Below are positions 36,973 through 49,379 of a stretch of 64,000 nt of DNA, piece after piece. How positions within the stretch are numbered: position 1 is the first letter of the stretch; every line of letters begins with the position of its first letter. Where the stretch lies: the NCBI GenBank assembly GCA_036971475.1, contig JBAIZL010000005.1, positions 236,469,369 through 236,533,368 of the forward strand, written 5' to 3'. The position numbers were made by a program, and so were the translations under genes. Origin of the DNA: Prosapia bicincta. Lineage: Eukaryota; Arthropoda; Insecta; Hemiptera; Cercopidae. Below the pieces are notes generated by a model. The model saw only the letters and a list, made by a program, of their open reading frames with translations, ran no database searches and was not told the DNA's origin.

Positions 36973-37480
36973 ACTGTTTTGGCACATAATATTATGCCAA
37001 CACCTGCGGACAGCAAAGAGGCTGCGTCGTCGTCGTCGTCGCCGCGGTATCCAAGAAGACTCTCCCCCTCGTAAGAGGAAGTACCGCAACACAGAGTACA
37101 GGGAGGATCCCGCTGCTGTGTCTACCGGCTGGGAGAGAGTGTGGCGTCGCCGCCGTCGGCCGAAGACCAAGCCGGCCCGTGTCGAGGAGTTGAAGAGGAA
37201 GTACTTCTTCTGGGACTCCGAAGAAGCCAACGACACCTGTACTGAGCTGATCCCGGACGACGAGCTCACGACGTCGTTTAAGGAAATAACTGAGCTCGTT
37301 CTAGCTCCGGGAGTCTGCGTCCAGGACAAAGGATTCGCAGAAGACCACATCCAACTCTACGAAGACCTTATGAGGGACGATGTGGAAAAAGAGCTCAGGG
37401 CTAAACGCCGGTGGCGCAACAAGCAGCGGGCATGGCGAAGGCGACGACGGAAGGAAGCTGAAGCAGCCTCCCTAGAATAA
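36973..37480 (+). CDS. GC-rich 3' coding exon of an unrecognised basic protein
   Basis: The frame is open from 36953 to the TAA at 37478-37480, with a possible splice acceptor (TTTCAG) ending at 36971/36972. No in-frame ATG precedes the conserved-looking part, so it must be a downstream exon or a frame-disrupted copy. The product has Arg-rich blocks at both ends (seven consecutive Arg near 37025-37045; R-R-R-R-R near 37148 and 37440) around an acidic, Asp/Glu- and Leu-rich centre. This would fit a nuclear or nucleic-acid-binding protein, but the family is not recognised. Codon third positions are strongly G/C, unlike the flanks. AATAAA signals follow at 37497, 37563 and 37575. An ATG at 36994 opens a different frame that meets this one only across the C5 run at 37064-37068. 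Confidence 0.55.
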
Positions 37481-37496
37481 TATATTTTCTGTTTTA

Positions 37497-37590
37497 AATA
37501 AAATTGTATTTTTCATATTATTTTTAAATATATGTATAATTTTTGCATAAAAATTCTTTGAAAATAAAATTCCCAATAAAAAAAAAAAAG
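37497..37590 (+). terminator. Candidate polyadenylation signals and A-tract
   Basis: AATAAA at 37497-37502 lies 17 bp after the stop codon. Further copies are at 37563-37568 and 37575-37580, the last merging into an A12 run. The A run could be genomic or the trace of a retroposed poly(A) tail. Confidence 0.5.
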
Positions 37591-38685
37591 AAAGCAATGT
37601 TAACTCGAAACTTTATTATTTTATTGAACAATACATACAAATATATCAAACATATGGATCAAACGTTTGAAGTACTAGTATCAGCTGTCGTGAACTAAAT
37701 GTCGCATAATAGCATGTATAGGTTGCTCATCTAACAAACGTTTGTTATATTCACTAGTAACAATTCCATTTAACGTTAGTCATACCGTAATGTTTATTAC
37801 AGACAACGCTAATAAATAAAATAAACTTTCTGCTTGATGGCACGACTGATATTATGATTTGTTGGTCGCCATGGAGACCGGTATGTTTCGATATAATACT
37901 CGTCTAAAGTAGTTGCTATACCAATATAATACGTTTAGTGGCAAGCAAACATATTCGCTGCACACTTCGTTAACATTCATAATTGAACTAAAGCAATATG
38001 TCGCTTGATGGTAGGTTATTTATTCTTTGGTGATTGTATCGAACGTCCATGTTCAGTCGTGCCACCGACTGACACAGTTTTAGTTTTTCATTTAAATGTA
38101 TTTTGCAGTGCTTATTACGGTCACAATTCAGAGAGATATCGAACTGTCCTTCATGAATAAATTGTCTTTACCATTTATATTTGCAAATAGGGCGTTATAT
38201 CGACACCTTAAGAGTCCCGTCCTATTAAATACATACTTTAGGTGTGCACACTACTGACATAATGAGAATAAATAAGATCGAAAATTGTGTAGATGTTATA
38301 AGTCTCACAGTTCTTATTAATTAAAATTTATCTTTATTTTGACAGGAAGAACTTATGATTTCAATTTAATTAATTTATTATATATACATATACATATACT
38401 GTATATATATATAATGGTTCATCGGTTTTCATTTTCTACAGTATTTTGCAATATGGAAATAATTTTCGTTTTTTAACAATGTTTAAATATTCTATTCGTT
38501 TAAATTTTCGTTACTTTAATTTCATTTAGTTCAAATTTCCAATACTTTAAATTTTCTTTAGTAATTAAACTTCCACAATAATTAACTACAGTTATAATAA
38601 ATTTGTTATCTCTTGCGGTAAAAAAAACAAGCAACACAATGGGACGACAACCAACAAGGCATGAGTGGTGAATACAAAAATGAAA
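37591..38685. other. Intergenic, nothing recognised
   Basis: AT-rich DNA without a recognised gene. A short ATATACATATACATATACTG simple region lies near 38380-38415. Confidence 0.45.
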
Positions 38686-39035
38686 AGAAAGATATGCAAT
38701 GGGAATAATATTTTGGAGAAGCTGCAGCCTTCGGACGAACTGTACGATATGAAAACATTACGAAAAGAGAGAATTAATAATAGACCAAATGAACAAATAG
38801 TAAGACGAAAACGCCTTTCGTATATGTGAAGAATAAATGAGACACAAATAACATTGAGAGATTGTAAATGGAAACCAAACCGAAGATAAATGGGCGTCCT
38901 AGACTGCAATGGAACAAATACAGATGGCGGTGGGAAAATCTCAGTGAGGAAGTTGTATGTGATAAAATAAATGGGGAATGGGATGTGCAAATGATAAATA
39001 TATGCTATGCAAGACCACGGTAAGCGATTCTCAGC
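38686..39035 (+). pseudogene. Non-LTR retrotransposon ORF2 C-terminal tail, decayed
   Basis: The plus strand shows pieces typical of the end of endonuclease/RT proteins of Jockey/I-like elements. They include R-R-K-R-L-S-Y-M, then in a shifted frame N-G-R-P-R-L-Q-W-N-K-Y and E-N-L-S-E-E, as in the common G-R-P-R-x-x-W tail. Stops and at least one frameshift separate them. The minus-strand frame of 151 codons over the same DNA is a shadow. Confidence 0.5.
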
Positions 39036-39270
39036 CATTAACGTCATATAATATTATTAAAACAAAAAAAAATCTAAAGCTCAACGTAGCAAGGAATTAG
39101 TCTAACATTTGAAGATAGCTTAATTGTTTTACGCAATCGCTTATTATTTAAACGCACTAATTTTACGACGGCTATCGACTATTTACTTAAGATAAGCAGG
39201 GACAATAAAATGTCACTGCTTTTAAATAGAGACTAACAGTGTTATTCAATTAATTCTATAAGTTCACACT
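39036..39270. other. Intergenic, nothing recognised
   Basis: Short AT-rich spacer before the AT microsatellite. Confidence 0.4.
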
Positions 39271-39271
39271 C

Positions 39272-39274
<3 letters not shown>

Positions 39275-39306
<32 letters not shown>

Positions 39307-39334
39307 ATGATGATATATATGTATATGATCATCA

Positions 39335-39405
<71 letters not shown>
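39275..39405. repeat. (AT)n/(GAT)n microsatellite
   Basis: AT runs are split by TGATGATGATGATATATATG and a GATCATCATATATG segment, ending next to a pLTR relic. Confidence 0.95.
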
Positions 39406-39406
<1 letters not shown>

Positions 39407-39409
39407 TGA

Positions 39410-39535
39410 TGAATACTTAAAATCCGGAGTACAACCTTTCATTTCGTAGTGCATAAAATCGTCGCAAATCCGACGTATCGCTAGAATCTCATCTAGCATT
39501 GACGAGGTGAACCCAACGACAGTTGAAGTGCGAAC
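39410..39535 (-). mobile_element. Solo Penelope pLTR relic
   Basis: On the minus strand: GTTGGGTTCACCTCGTCAAT, the hairpin GCTAGATGAGATTCTAGC followed by GATACGTCGGA, then CTCCGGATT and ATTCATCATATATG. This matches the two pLTR copies at 13.6 and 14.7 kb with substitutions. It too ends at an AT run. No coding part is attached. Confidence 0.75.
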
Positions 39536-40009
39536 TGATGAAGAAAGTCTCATTATCTTAAGACGATTAAGTGCCTCGTTCCCCATAACACTTAAGGGCC
39601 TACATTTACGCGACCGTAAATCTCGGGTCACTTAAATTCAATTTCATGGAGCTCGCCGTCACTTCACGGGGTCCCGCCACTTCGTCCAACACACAATTTT
39701 ACACAGGTTTTTACCACTGGCGTTTACGTGCAGTAAAAACGCCCACAATAGTCGCTCGATGTCACCAGCTCTTGCTAACGCCTTACGTAGACGCTTGATG
39801 CCCAAAACTTTACGGCCTTGCAAAAGTTCTTTTCAAATGTGTACAAAAAAAATGTTGAGACACAAAATTCCAACCAGCGAAATCTCATACGATAACGTTG
39901 GTTGAAATTATATACATATATTAACAAATTAATAGACCTATTAAATGCAACGGAGAATAAAAATTAATCTTCTCCGTTGGAACAATACCATTAATTCCTT
40001 ACACATTTA
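39536..40009. other. Intergenic, nothing recognised
   Basis: Less AT-rich patch (39560-39830) with no recognised gene, directly before the 30-bp array. Confidence 0.4.
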
Positions 40010-42900
40010 ATGTTTAACTTTATAGGTTTTCTCATATTTATTTTCCACTTTATAGGTTTTCTCATATTTATCTTCCATTTTATAAGTTTTCTTATATTTA
40101 TGTTCCACTTTATAGGTTTTCTCATATTCATCTTCCATTTTATAGGTTTTCTTATATTTATGTTCCACATTATAGGTTTTCTTATATTTATGTTCCACTT
40201 TATAAGTTTTCTCATATTTATGTTCCACTTTATAGGTTTTCTTAAATTTATGTTCCACTTTATAGGTTTTCTTATATGTATGTTCCACTTTATAAGTTTT
40301 CTCATATTTATGTTCCACTTTATAGGTTTTCTTATATTTATGTTCCACTTTATAAGTTTTCTCGTATTTATGTTCCACTTTATAGATTTCCTCATATTTG
40401 TTCCACTTTATAGGTTTTCTCATATTTATGTTCTAATTTATACGTTTTCTTATATTTATGTTCCACTTTATAAGTTTTCTCATATTTGTTCCACTTTATA
40501 GGTTTCCTCATATTTGTTCCACTTTATAGGTTTTCTTATATTTATGTTCTACTTTATAAGTTTTCTCATATTTATCTTCCACTCTATAGGTTTTCTCATA
40601 TTTATCTTCCATTTTATAGGTTTTCTTATATTTATGTTCCACTTTATAGGTTTTCTTATATTTATGTTCCACTTTATAGGTTTTTTTATATTTATGTTCC
40701 ACTTTATAAGTTTTCTCATATTTATGTTCCACATTATAGGTTTTGTTATATTTATCTTCCACTTTATAAGTTTTCTCATATTTATGTTCCACTTTATAGG
40801 TTTTCTTATATTTATGTTCCACTTTATAGGTTTTCTTATATGTATGTTCCACTTTATAAGTTTCTCATATTTATGTTCCACTTTAAAGGTTTTCTTATAT
40901 TTATGTTCCACTTTATAAGTCTTCTCATATTTATGTTCCCCTTTATAGGTTTTCGCATATTTATCTTCCATTTTATAGGTTTTCTTATATTTATGTAACA
41001 CTTTATAGGTTTTCTTATATTTATGTTCCACTTTATAAGTTTTCTCATATTTATCTTCCACTTTATAGGTTTTCTCATATTTATCTTCCATTTTATAGGT
41101 GTTCTTATATTTATGTTCCACTTTATAGGTTTTCTTATATTTATCTTCCACTTTATAAGTTTTCTCATATTTATGTTCCACTTTATAGGTTTTCTTATAT
41201 TTATGTTCCACTTTATAGGTTTTCTTATATGTATGTTCCACTTTATAAGTTTTCTCATATTTATGTTCCACTTTAAAGGTTTTCTTATATTTATGTTCCA
41301 CTTTATAAGTCTTCTCATATTTATGTTCCCCTTTATAGGTTTTCGCATATTTATCTTCCATTTTATAGGGTTTCTTATATATATGTTCCACTTTATAGGT
41401 TTTCTTATATTTATGTTCCACTTTACAAGTTTCTAATATTTATGTTCCATTTTATAGGTTTTCTTTTATTTATGTTCCACTTTATAGGTTTACGTTTTCT
41501 CATATTTATGTCCCACTTTATAGGTTTTCTCATATTTATCTTCCACTTTATAGGTTTTCGCATATTTATCTTCCACTTTATAAGTTTTATTATATATATG
41601 TTCCACTTTATAGGTTTTCTTATATTTATGTTCCACTTTATAAGTTTCTCATATTTATGTTCCTCTTTATAGGTTTTCTTATATTTATGTTCCACTTTAT
41701 AGGTTTCCTTATATTTATGTTCCACTTTATAAGTTTTCTCATATTTATCTTCCACTTTATAGGTTTTCTCATATTTATCTTCCATTTTATAGGTTTTCTG
41801 ATATTTATGTTCCACTTTATAGGTTTTCTTATGTTTATGTTCCACTTTATAGGTTTAAGTTTTTTCATATTTATATTCCACTTTATAGGTTTTCTCATAT
41901 TTATCTTCGATTTTATAGGTTTTCTTATATTTATGTTCCACTTTATAGGTTTTCTTATATTTATGTTCCACTTTATAAGTTTTCTCATATTTATGTTCCA
42001 CTTTATAGGTTTTCTTATAATTAAGTTCCACTTTATAGGTTTTCTCATATTTATTTTCCATTTTATAGGTTTTCTGATATTTATGTTCCACTTTATAAGT
42101 TTTCTCATATTTATGTTCTACTTTATAGTTTTCTCATATTTATCTTCCACTTTATAGATTTTCTCATGTATATGTTCCACTTTATAGGTTTCTTATATTT
42201 ATGTTCCACTTTATAGGTTTTCTCATATTTATCTTCCACTTTATAGGTTTTCGCATATTTATCTTCCACTTTATAAGTTTTCTTATATATATGTTCCACT
42301 TTATAGGTTTTCTTATATTTATGTTCCACTTTATAAGTTTCTCATATTTATGTTCCTCTTTATAGGTTTTCTTATATTTATGTTCCACTTTATAGGTTTC
42401 CTTATATTTATGTTCCACTTTATAAGTTTTCTCATATTTATCTTCCACTTTATAGGTTTTCTCATATTTATCTTCCATTTTATAGGTTTTCTGATATTTA
42501 TGTTCCACTTTATAGGTTTTCTTATATTTATGTTCCACTTTATAGGTTTAAGTTTTTTCATATTTATATTCCACTTTATAGGTTTTCTCATATTTATCTT
42601 CCATTTTATAGGTTTTCTTATATTTATGTTCCACTTTATAGGTTTTCTTATATTTATGTTCCACTTTATAAGTTTTCTCATATTTATGTTCCACTTTATA
42701 GGTTTTCTCATGTATATGTTCCACTTTATAAGTTTTCTCATATTTATGTTTCCCTTTATAGGTTTTCTTATATTTATGTTCCACTTTTTAGGTTTTCTTA
42801 TAATTATGTTCCACTTTATAGATTTTTTTCTCATTTTTATCTTCCACTTTTTAGGTTTTCTCCTGTATATGTTCCACTTTATAGGTTTTTTATATTTAAG
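40010..42900. repeat. 30-bp minisatellite array
   Basis: About 96 units of the form CTTTATAGGTTTTCTTATAT plus TTATGTTCCA. Alternations of GG/AG, CTTATA/CTCATA and ATGTTCC/ATCTTCC produce variant monomers. A block around 40860-40990 recurs 390 bp later. A block from 41641 to about 41870 recurs 693 bp later. Because 30 is divisible by three, long frames stay open on both strands (Lys/Tyr-rich on minus, Phe/Ile-rich on plus). These are not treated as genes. Confidence 0.95.
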
Positions 42901-43495
42901 ATTCCTGGGAAAATAAGGTAAATTTTCGTAGGAACGTCTTGAAATGTAAATAAGCTAATGAATGTAAGAAGAACAAAATATTTAGGCTAGCTGAACCATA
43001 TAAACTACCTTCCGTCTCGCATCTCATCCACTATCCTTACACGGGCGGGTTGAGAACGAACTCTTCCCTATGGCCCATGTAGGAAATGTACACACATGCT
43101 TGAGTCACATCTACAGACTAACGAAGTAGTACATTTCTAACTTTACTCTGCTGATGGTTAATGATTATTTCCTTATATAACTTAATGGCTTGAATAAATT
43201 CTTCCAAAACACTCAAGTGAAGATCTTGGTAAACATGACTTCAGTAAAAACATCTTCCTGAATGCTTTGTGTAGTTTCCTTATCTTAGGAAAATATAATT
43301 ACAATACTTTAGAGAACAAAATAAAAACTGGGGTTAAAAGTAATAAAAATTAATATATACCATATAAAACCAAATTTACAAAGTTATTGTTAATTAAACA
43401 TTCATGTATTTAACGATGACCATATCATATTCCCATACCTTAGAAAATATCAACACTAATATGGTGAAACTCACCAACGCCAACGGTTCTCAAAT
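42901..43495. other. Intergenic between arrays, nothing recognised
   Basis: Single-copy-looking spacer without recognised features. Confidence 0.45.
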
Positions 43496-44340
43496 TTGAC
43501 TCCAGCACGGCCAGCTCTAGCTCGCCTAACTCCAACACGCCTAACCCAAGCATGTCTAACTCTACACGCCTAACCCTAGTATGTTTAACTCTAACCCACC
43601 TAAACTCTAGGCCGCCTAACTATATCTTGCGTAACTCTAGCTCGTCTAACTCTACACGCCTAACCCTAGCATGTCTAACTAACCCGCCTAAGCTCTATGT
43701 CGCCTAACTATATCTTGCGTAACTCTAGCTCGTCTAACTCTACACGCCTAACCCTAGCATGTCTAACTCTAACCCACCCAAACTCTAGGCCGCCTAACTA
43801 TATCTTGCGTAACTCTAGCTCGTCTAACTCTACACGCCTAACCTTAGCATGTCTAACTCTAACCCGCCTAAACTCTAGGTCGTCTAACAATATCTTGCGT
43901 AGCTCTAGCTCGTCTAACTCTACACGCATAACTATAACATATTTAACTCTAACCCGCCTAAACTCTATCTCGCCCAACTATATCTTGCGTAACTGTAGCT
44001 CGTCTAACTCTACACGCATCACTATAGCATGTCTAACTCTAACCCACCTAAACTCTAGCTCGCCTAACTATATCTTGCGTAACTCTAGCTCGTCTAACTC
44101 TACACGCATGACTATAGCATGGTTAACTTTAACCCACCTAAACTCTAGCTCGCCTAACTATATCTTGCGTAACTCTAGCTCGTCTAACTCTACACGCATG
44201 ACTATAGCATGGTTAACTTTAACCCACCTAAACTCTAGCTCGCCTAACCATATCTTGCGTAACTCTAGCTCGTCTAATTCTACACGCATGACTATAGCAT
44301 GTTTAACTCCAATCCGCCTAAACTCTAGCTCGACTAACTA
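43496..44340. repeat. 90-bp minisatellite with CTAACTCTA/CTAACCCTA sub-repeats
   Basis: CGCCTAACTATATCTTGCGT recurs at 43701, 43791, then 43881 (variant) and at further 90-bp steps, about nine units. Each 90-mer is itself made of roughly 10-bp words of the type YCTAACTCTA, including CCTAACCCTAGC. A 215-codon Ser/Asn/Leu/Thr frame runs through it because the period is a multiple of three. Confidence 0.93.
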
Positions 44341-45254
44341 GTTCTCTATCACGCCTAGCTGAGGTGAAGGGCTGTAAATTCAGCCGCCGCCGCTGCGAGA
44401 TTAATGTGACGTCATTTATAAATCAACAAACATACTATTGAAATCTGTATATAAAACCAATATATATAATAGCCTTCGGAGAGAATCAAACTCAAACCAT
44501 CGTCCGTAATGGCTAAATTAATGCCCGCATTTCCTTTACATCCGGGATTGTTTCTAATTCCGGATGGAGGCTACTTCAAACCTAAAAGCTAAACTCCCTT
44601 TAAAATGTAGTTATCAGTTTATCTGCAACTTTCTTCCGGAAGTGGGAAGCTTCAGATCCGGTGCTACGCCGTGTCGAGTCCGAAGCTAATATAAGTTCCA
44701 AACAAATTCACAAACAAATAAAATAATTTGGTCTACAGTTGTGCACACAACTGCACAAATGGTGTTAATTTAATGCACTTGGGAAATGGCGACCGTGTCA
44801 CTGGAATCTACACTGGCATACGTAAATTATAAATTCCATGTGTCTAAAATTTTTGATTTGGTTGCATTTTTTTTTTTTTTTAATCTTTTTTTTCTGGCGA
44901 AAAACCAATTGTGGTTATCATCGACAAACAAAATCTAACACGGAACGCAATATTTTTAATAAAACCAAATAAATTTAAATACAACAAAAATTTCAAAACA
45001 AAAACAACAACAATAAATAACAAAAAACAACAATAAATCTATAACAATGAAAATATTAAATATTTTAAACAAAACGTTAAAATATATAAGGATATTGTTT
45101 ATACCAACAACAATTGTTTCACAAAATAGTTGCTATATTTATAATGAATTTTAACTTTTATAATGTGTTTAATTTATTTTATTTGTATGGTGTCATTTTC
45201 TTCTACAAACCAAGCGACACAAACCATGCTTGCATACTGAATTAGTTGTAGGCC
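44341..45254. other. Intergenic between arrays
   Basis: No gene recognised. There is a perfect CRE palindrome at 44407-44414, a T15-type homopolymer near 44868-44881 and an AACAACAATAAAT-rich segment at 45000-45040. Confidence 0.45.
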
Positions 45255-45415
45255 TACTTGGAGATAAACATCGTAAGAAAAAGTTGTACTTGGAGATAAA
45301 CATCGTAAGAAAAAGTTGTACTTGGAGATAAACATCGTAAGAAAAAGTTGTACTTGAAGAAAAAACATCTTAAGAAAAAGTTGTACCTGGAGGTAAACAT
45401 CATAAGAAAAAGATC
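45255..45415. repeat. 32-bp tandem repeat, about five copies
   Basis: ACTTGGAGATAAACATCGTA then AGAAAAAGTTGT recurs at 45256, 45288 and 45320, with diverged copies following. The period is 32, so no frame is preserved beyond about 90 codons. Confidence 0.92.
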
Positions 45416-45640
45416 GATATTTATCATCAACATTAACGTCAACCAATTATATAATTGTGTCAAAAAAATCATCAATTTCCAACCAACGATGTTTTTTATT
45501 CGGTAATATTTAATGAAAATGAAAACGAATGCATGTCTGTTTGTTCTTTATACATGTAGTAATTTACACCTTTAATTCGATCTATATCGAAACTTTGGGA
45601 AACTCTTGAGTATATTCAGCCAATCAGTCATTTACGATAA
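45416..45640. other. Short spacer between arrays
   Basis: Nothing recognised. Confidence 0.4.
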
Positions 45641-48112
45641 ACAGGGGGTTTTTGAGACCCTCAAGGTAAAGCACCGTCTGCCACCTGACAATATCTGGGG
45701 CTATTGCTATGAGGAAAAGGTTTTTGAGACCCTCAAGGTAAAGCACCGTCTGCCACCTGACAATATCTAGGGCTATTGCTATGAGGAACAGGTTTTTGAG
45801 ACCCTCAAGGGAAAGCACCGTCTGCCACCTGACAATATCTAGGGCTATTGCTATGAGGAACAGGTTTTTGAGACCCTAAAGATAAAGCACCGTCTGCCAC
45901 CTGACAATATCTGGGGCTATTGCTATGAGGAACAGGTTTTTGAGACCCTCAAGGTAAAGCACCGTCTGCCACCTGACAATATCTGGGGCTATTGCTATGA
46001 GGAACAGGTTTTTGAGACCCTCAAGGTAAAGCACCGTCTGCCACCTGACAATATCTGGGGCTATTGCTATGAGGAACAGGTTTTTGAGACCCTCAAGGTA
46101 AAGCACCGTCTGCCACCTGACAATATCTGGGGCTATTGCTATGAGGAACAGGTTTTTGAGACCCTCAAGGTAAAGCACCGTCTGCCACCTGACAATATCT
46201 GGGGCTATTGCTATGAGGAACAGGTTTTTGAGACCCACAAGGTAAAGCACCGTTTGCCACCTGACAATATCTGGGGCTATTGCTATGAGGAACAGGTTTT
46301 GGAGACCCTCAAGGTAAAGCACCGTCTGCCACCTGACAATATCTGGGGCTATTGCTATGAGGAACAGGTTTTTTAAACCCTGAAGGTAAAGCACCGTCTG
46401 CCACCTGACAATATCTGGGGCTATTGCTATGAGGAACAGGTTTTTGAGACCCTAAAGGTAAAGCACCGTCTGCCACCTGACAATATCTGGGGCTATTGCT
46501 ATGAGGAACAGATTTTTGAGACCCTCAAGGTAAAGCACCGTCTGCCACCAGCCAATATCTGGGGCTATTGCTATGAGGAACAGGTTATTGAGATCCTCAA
46601 GGTAAAGCACCGTCTGCCACCTGACAATATCTGGGGCTATTGCTATGAGGAATAGGTTTTTGAGACCCTCAAGGTAAAGCACCATCTGCCACCTGACAAT
46701 ACCTGGGGCTATTGCTATGAGGAACAGGTTTTTGAGACCCTCAAGGTAAAGCACCGTCTGACACCTGACAATACCTGGGGCTATTGCTATGAGGAACAGG
46801 TTTTTGAGACCCTCAAGGTAAAGCACCATCTGCCACCTGACAATACCTGGGGCTATTGCTATGAGGAACAGGTTTTTGAGACCCTCAAGGTAAAGCACCG
46901 TCTGACACCTGACAATATCTGGGGCTATTATTATGAGGAACAGGTTTTTGAGACCCTCAAGGTAAAGCACCGCCTGCCACCTGACCATATCTGGGGCTAT
47001 TGCTATGAGGAACAGGTTTTTGAGACCCTCAAGGTAAAGCACCGTCTGCCACCTGACAATATCTGGGGCTATTACTATGAGGAACAGGTTTTTGAGACGC
47101 TCAAGGTAAAACACCGTCTGCAACCTGACAATATCTGGGGCTATAGCTATGAGGAACAGGTTTTTGACACCCTCAAGGTAAAGCACCGTCTGCCACATAA
47201 CAATATCTGGGGCTATTGCTATGAGGAACAGGTTTCTGAGACCCTCAAGGTAAAGCACCGTCTGCCACCTGACAATATCTGGGGCTATTGCTATGAGGAA
47301 CAGGTTTTTGAGACCCTCAAGGTAAAGCATCGTCTGCCACCTGACAATATCTGGGGCTATTGGTATGAGGAACAGGTTTTTGAGACCCTCAAGGTAAAGC
47401 ACCGTCTGCCACCTGACAATATCTAGGGATATTGCTATGAGGAACAGATTTTTGAGACCCTCAAGGTAAAGCACCGTCTGCCACCTGACAATATCTGGGG
47501 CTATTGCTATGAGGAACAGGTTTTTGAGACGCTCAAGGTAAAGCACCGTCTGCCACCTGACAATATCTGGGGCTATTGCTATGAGGAACAGGTTTTTGAG
47601 ACCCTCAAGGTAAAGCACCGTCTGCCACCTAACAATATCTGGGGCTATGGCTATGAGGAACAGGTTTTGTTTTTGAGACCCTCAAGGTAAAGCACCGTCT
47701 GCCACCTGACAATATCTGGGGCTATTGCTATGAGGAACAGGTTTTTGAGACCCTCAATGTAAAGCACCGTCTGCCACCTGACAATATCTGGGGCTATTGC
47801 TATGAGGAACAGGTTTTTGAGACCCTCAAGGTAAAGCACCGTCTGCCACCTGACAATATCTGGGGCTATTGCTATGAGGAACAGGTTTTTGAGACCCTCA
47901 AGGTAAAGCACCGTCTGCCACCTGACAATATCTGGGGCTATGGCTATGAGGAACAGGTTTTGTTTTTGAGACCCTCAAGGTAAAGCACCGTCTGCCACCT
48001 GACAATATCTGGGGCTATTGCTATGAGGAACAGGTTTTTGAGCCCCTCAAGGTAAAGGACCGTCTGCCACCTGACAATATCTGGGGCTATTGCTATAAGG
48101 AACAGGTTTTTG
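45641..48112. repeat. 72-bp minisatellite array
   Basis: About 34 units containing GGTTTTTGAGACCCTCAAGG, TAAAGCACCGTCTGCCACCT, GACAATATCTGGGGCTATTG and CTATGAGGAACA. Units are highly similar. A longer variant, GGTTTTGTTTTTGAG preceded by CTATGGCTATGAGG, occurs twice, at about 47650 and 47944, so a block of about four units was copied. Minus-strand frames of up to 388 codons (24-residue repeat) follow from the period and are not considered genes. Confidence 0.95.
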
Positions 48113-49379
48113 GTTTTGGGCTGGGTTTGAGGAGGGGTATCACTTGGGCGTTTGTTCTGAGAGACAACGTTTATTTAACTTCATGAAGACATAACTGGCT
48201 GATGTAGAAACATATATGTATGATATAATGTTTAAAAAGACAAGAAAAATGTGTATTACGAATAGAGTTCCTACGACTGAATAGAGGCACACGTATTAAT
48301 CGTGGCTACTGGCATGTATGGCGTCACAAAACACTGCCAAACAGCTCCACAAGTAGATTCCTATTTCATGAACCGAAGGCATTTGATTCTATAAACGTTT
48401 ACGGATTCTGACGGGTTTTCTTAAGAAAGGTTTTATGTCATGATATAGAAAGGGAGTTGGCAATTAAGTCACTGTAATAATCAGGTAAATAGGATTTGAT
48501 TTCGGGAGCGGCCCCACTCCTACACTGTACCAAACATTTAAAGACGTTTCATTTTACTGTTGATTTTTTAGGGAACCTGTTTCTTTAATTGGGTAGTATT
48601 TTTAAAAAAACATTTCATCAAAATGTAATGATAATTTTTCTCTTATATTTACTACTGTTTACATATCTTGTGGTTTTGATTTAATCTTAAATAACAATTA
48701 TGAAAATTAAAGTTTATTTTTGCACTCATCGTTTTTTCACTAATTATATCTTAAGTAATCATTTAAAGAAATGAGTGAAAATTATTAACTTACTGTTTCT
48801 ACTTAACTTCTTACTTATGCTACAACTTAACTCTTGCTACTTTTCGAAACTGTCCTTTCATTGACGAAGCCTAACCTGCTAATAAGTTAATAGTTTTCTC
48901 TCTGTCCATTAAATAATTACATGCAATTTATTACAATTTGTTGCAAAAATAACCGAATTTATATATTTTGGGTGGGGCCCTAGCTCCCTCGGCTGCACCT
49001 TATGTTCACCATTGGTACTAATACCCAAAACTTGATATGTTCACCTCCCTCCCTGTCTACCGTCACCACTCATCCTGGCCTTTGTTTATGTTGAGATACT
49101 TATGAAATGATGGTCTTCGGGTCCGGAGCGCTTGAGAAATCACTAATATTGTACTCTTCTATACTAGAGACTCCCGTATGAGGCCCGGAGGTAATGAGAG
49201 AAAAGACGTGGCTCGCTAAACGTACACATGACCAATTTCAATTTTCCATACTAATAATTAGGCCATTACATTTAGTAAAACCTCAACGAAAGAAAACATT
49301 AAAACTTTTGTTTATATCGTCCCTCCATCTTGACGTTCCATTTCTAAACACGAATAATGTTTCCGCTATCTTGACGTTT
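48113..49379. other. Intergenic between arrays, nothing recognised
   Basis: AT-rich spacer. GC-richer words near 48510 (GGAGCGGCCCCACTCC) and 48970 (GGTGGGGCCCTAGCTCC) could be ends of an old DNA transposon, but no inverted repeat could be confirmed. Confidence 0.4.

Noticed and set aside
36748..37350. 200-codon minus-strand frame
   Set aside because: It overlaps the plus-strand GC-rich exon, which has the better codon bias and nearby polyadenylation signals. The minus frame is a shadow.
38592..39047. 151-codon hydrophobic minus-strand frame
   Set aside because: It lies opposite a decayed non-LTR retrotransposon tail recognisable on the plus strand.
48490..49010. Possible DNA transposon between two GGCCCC-type words
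   Set aside because: No inverted termini or target duplication could be matched.
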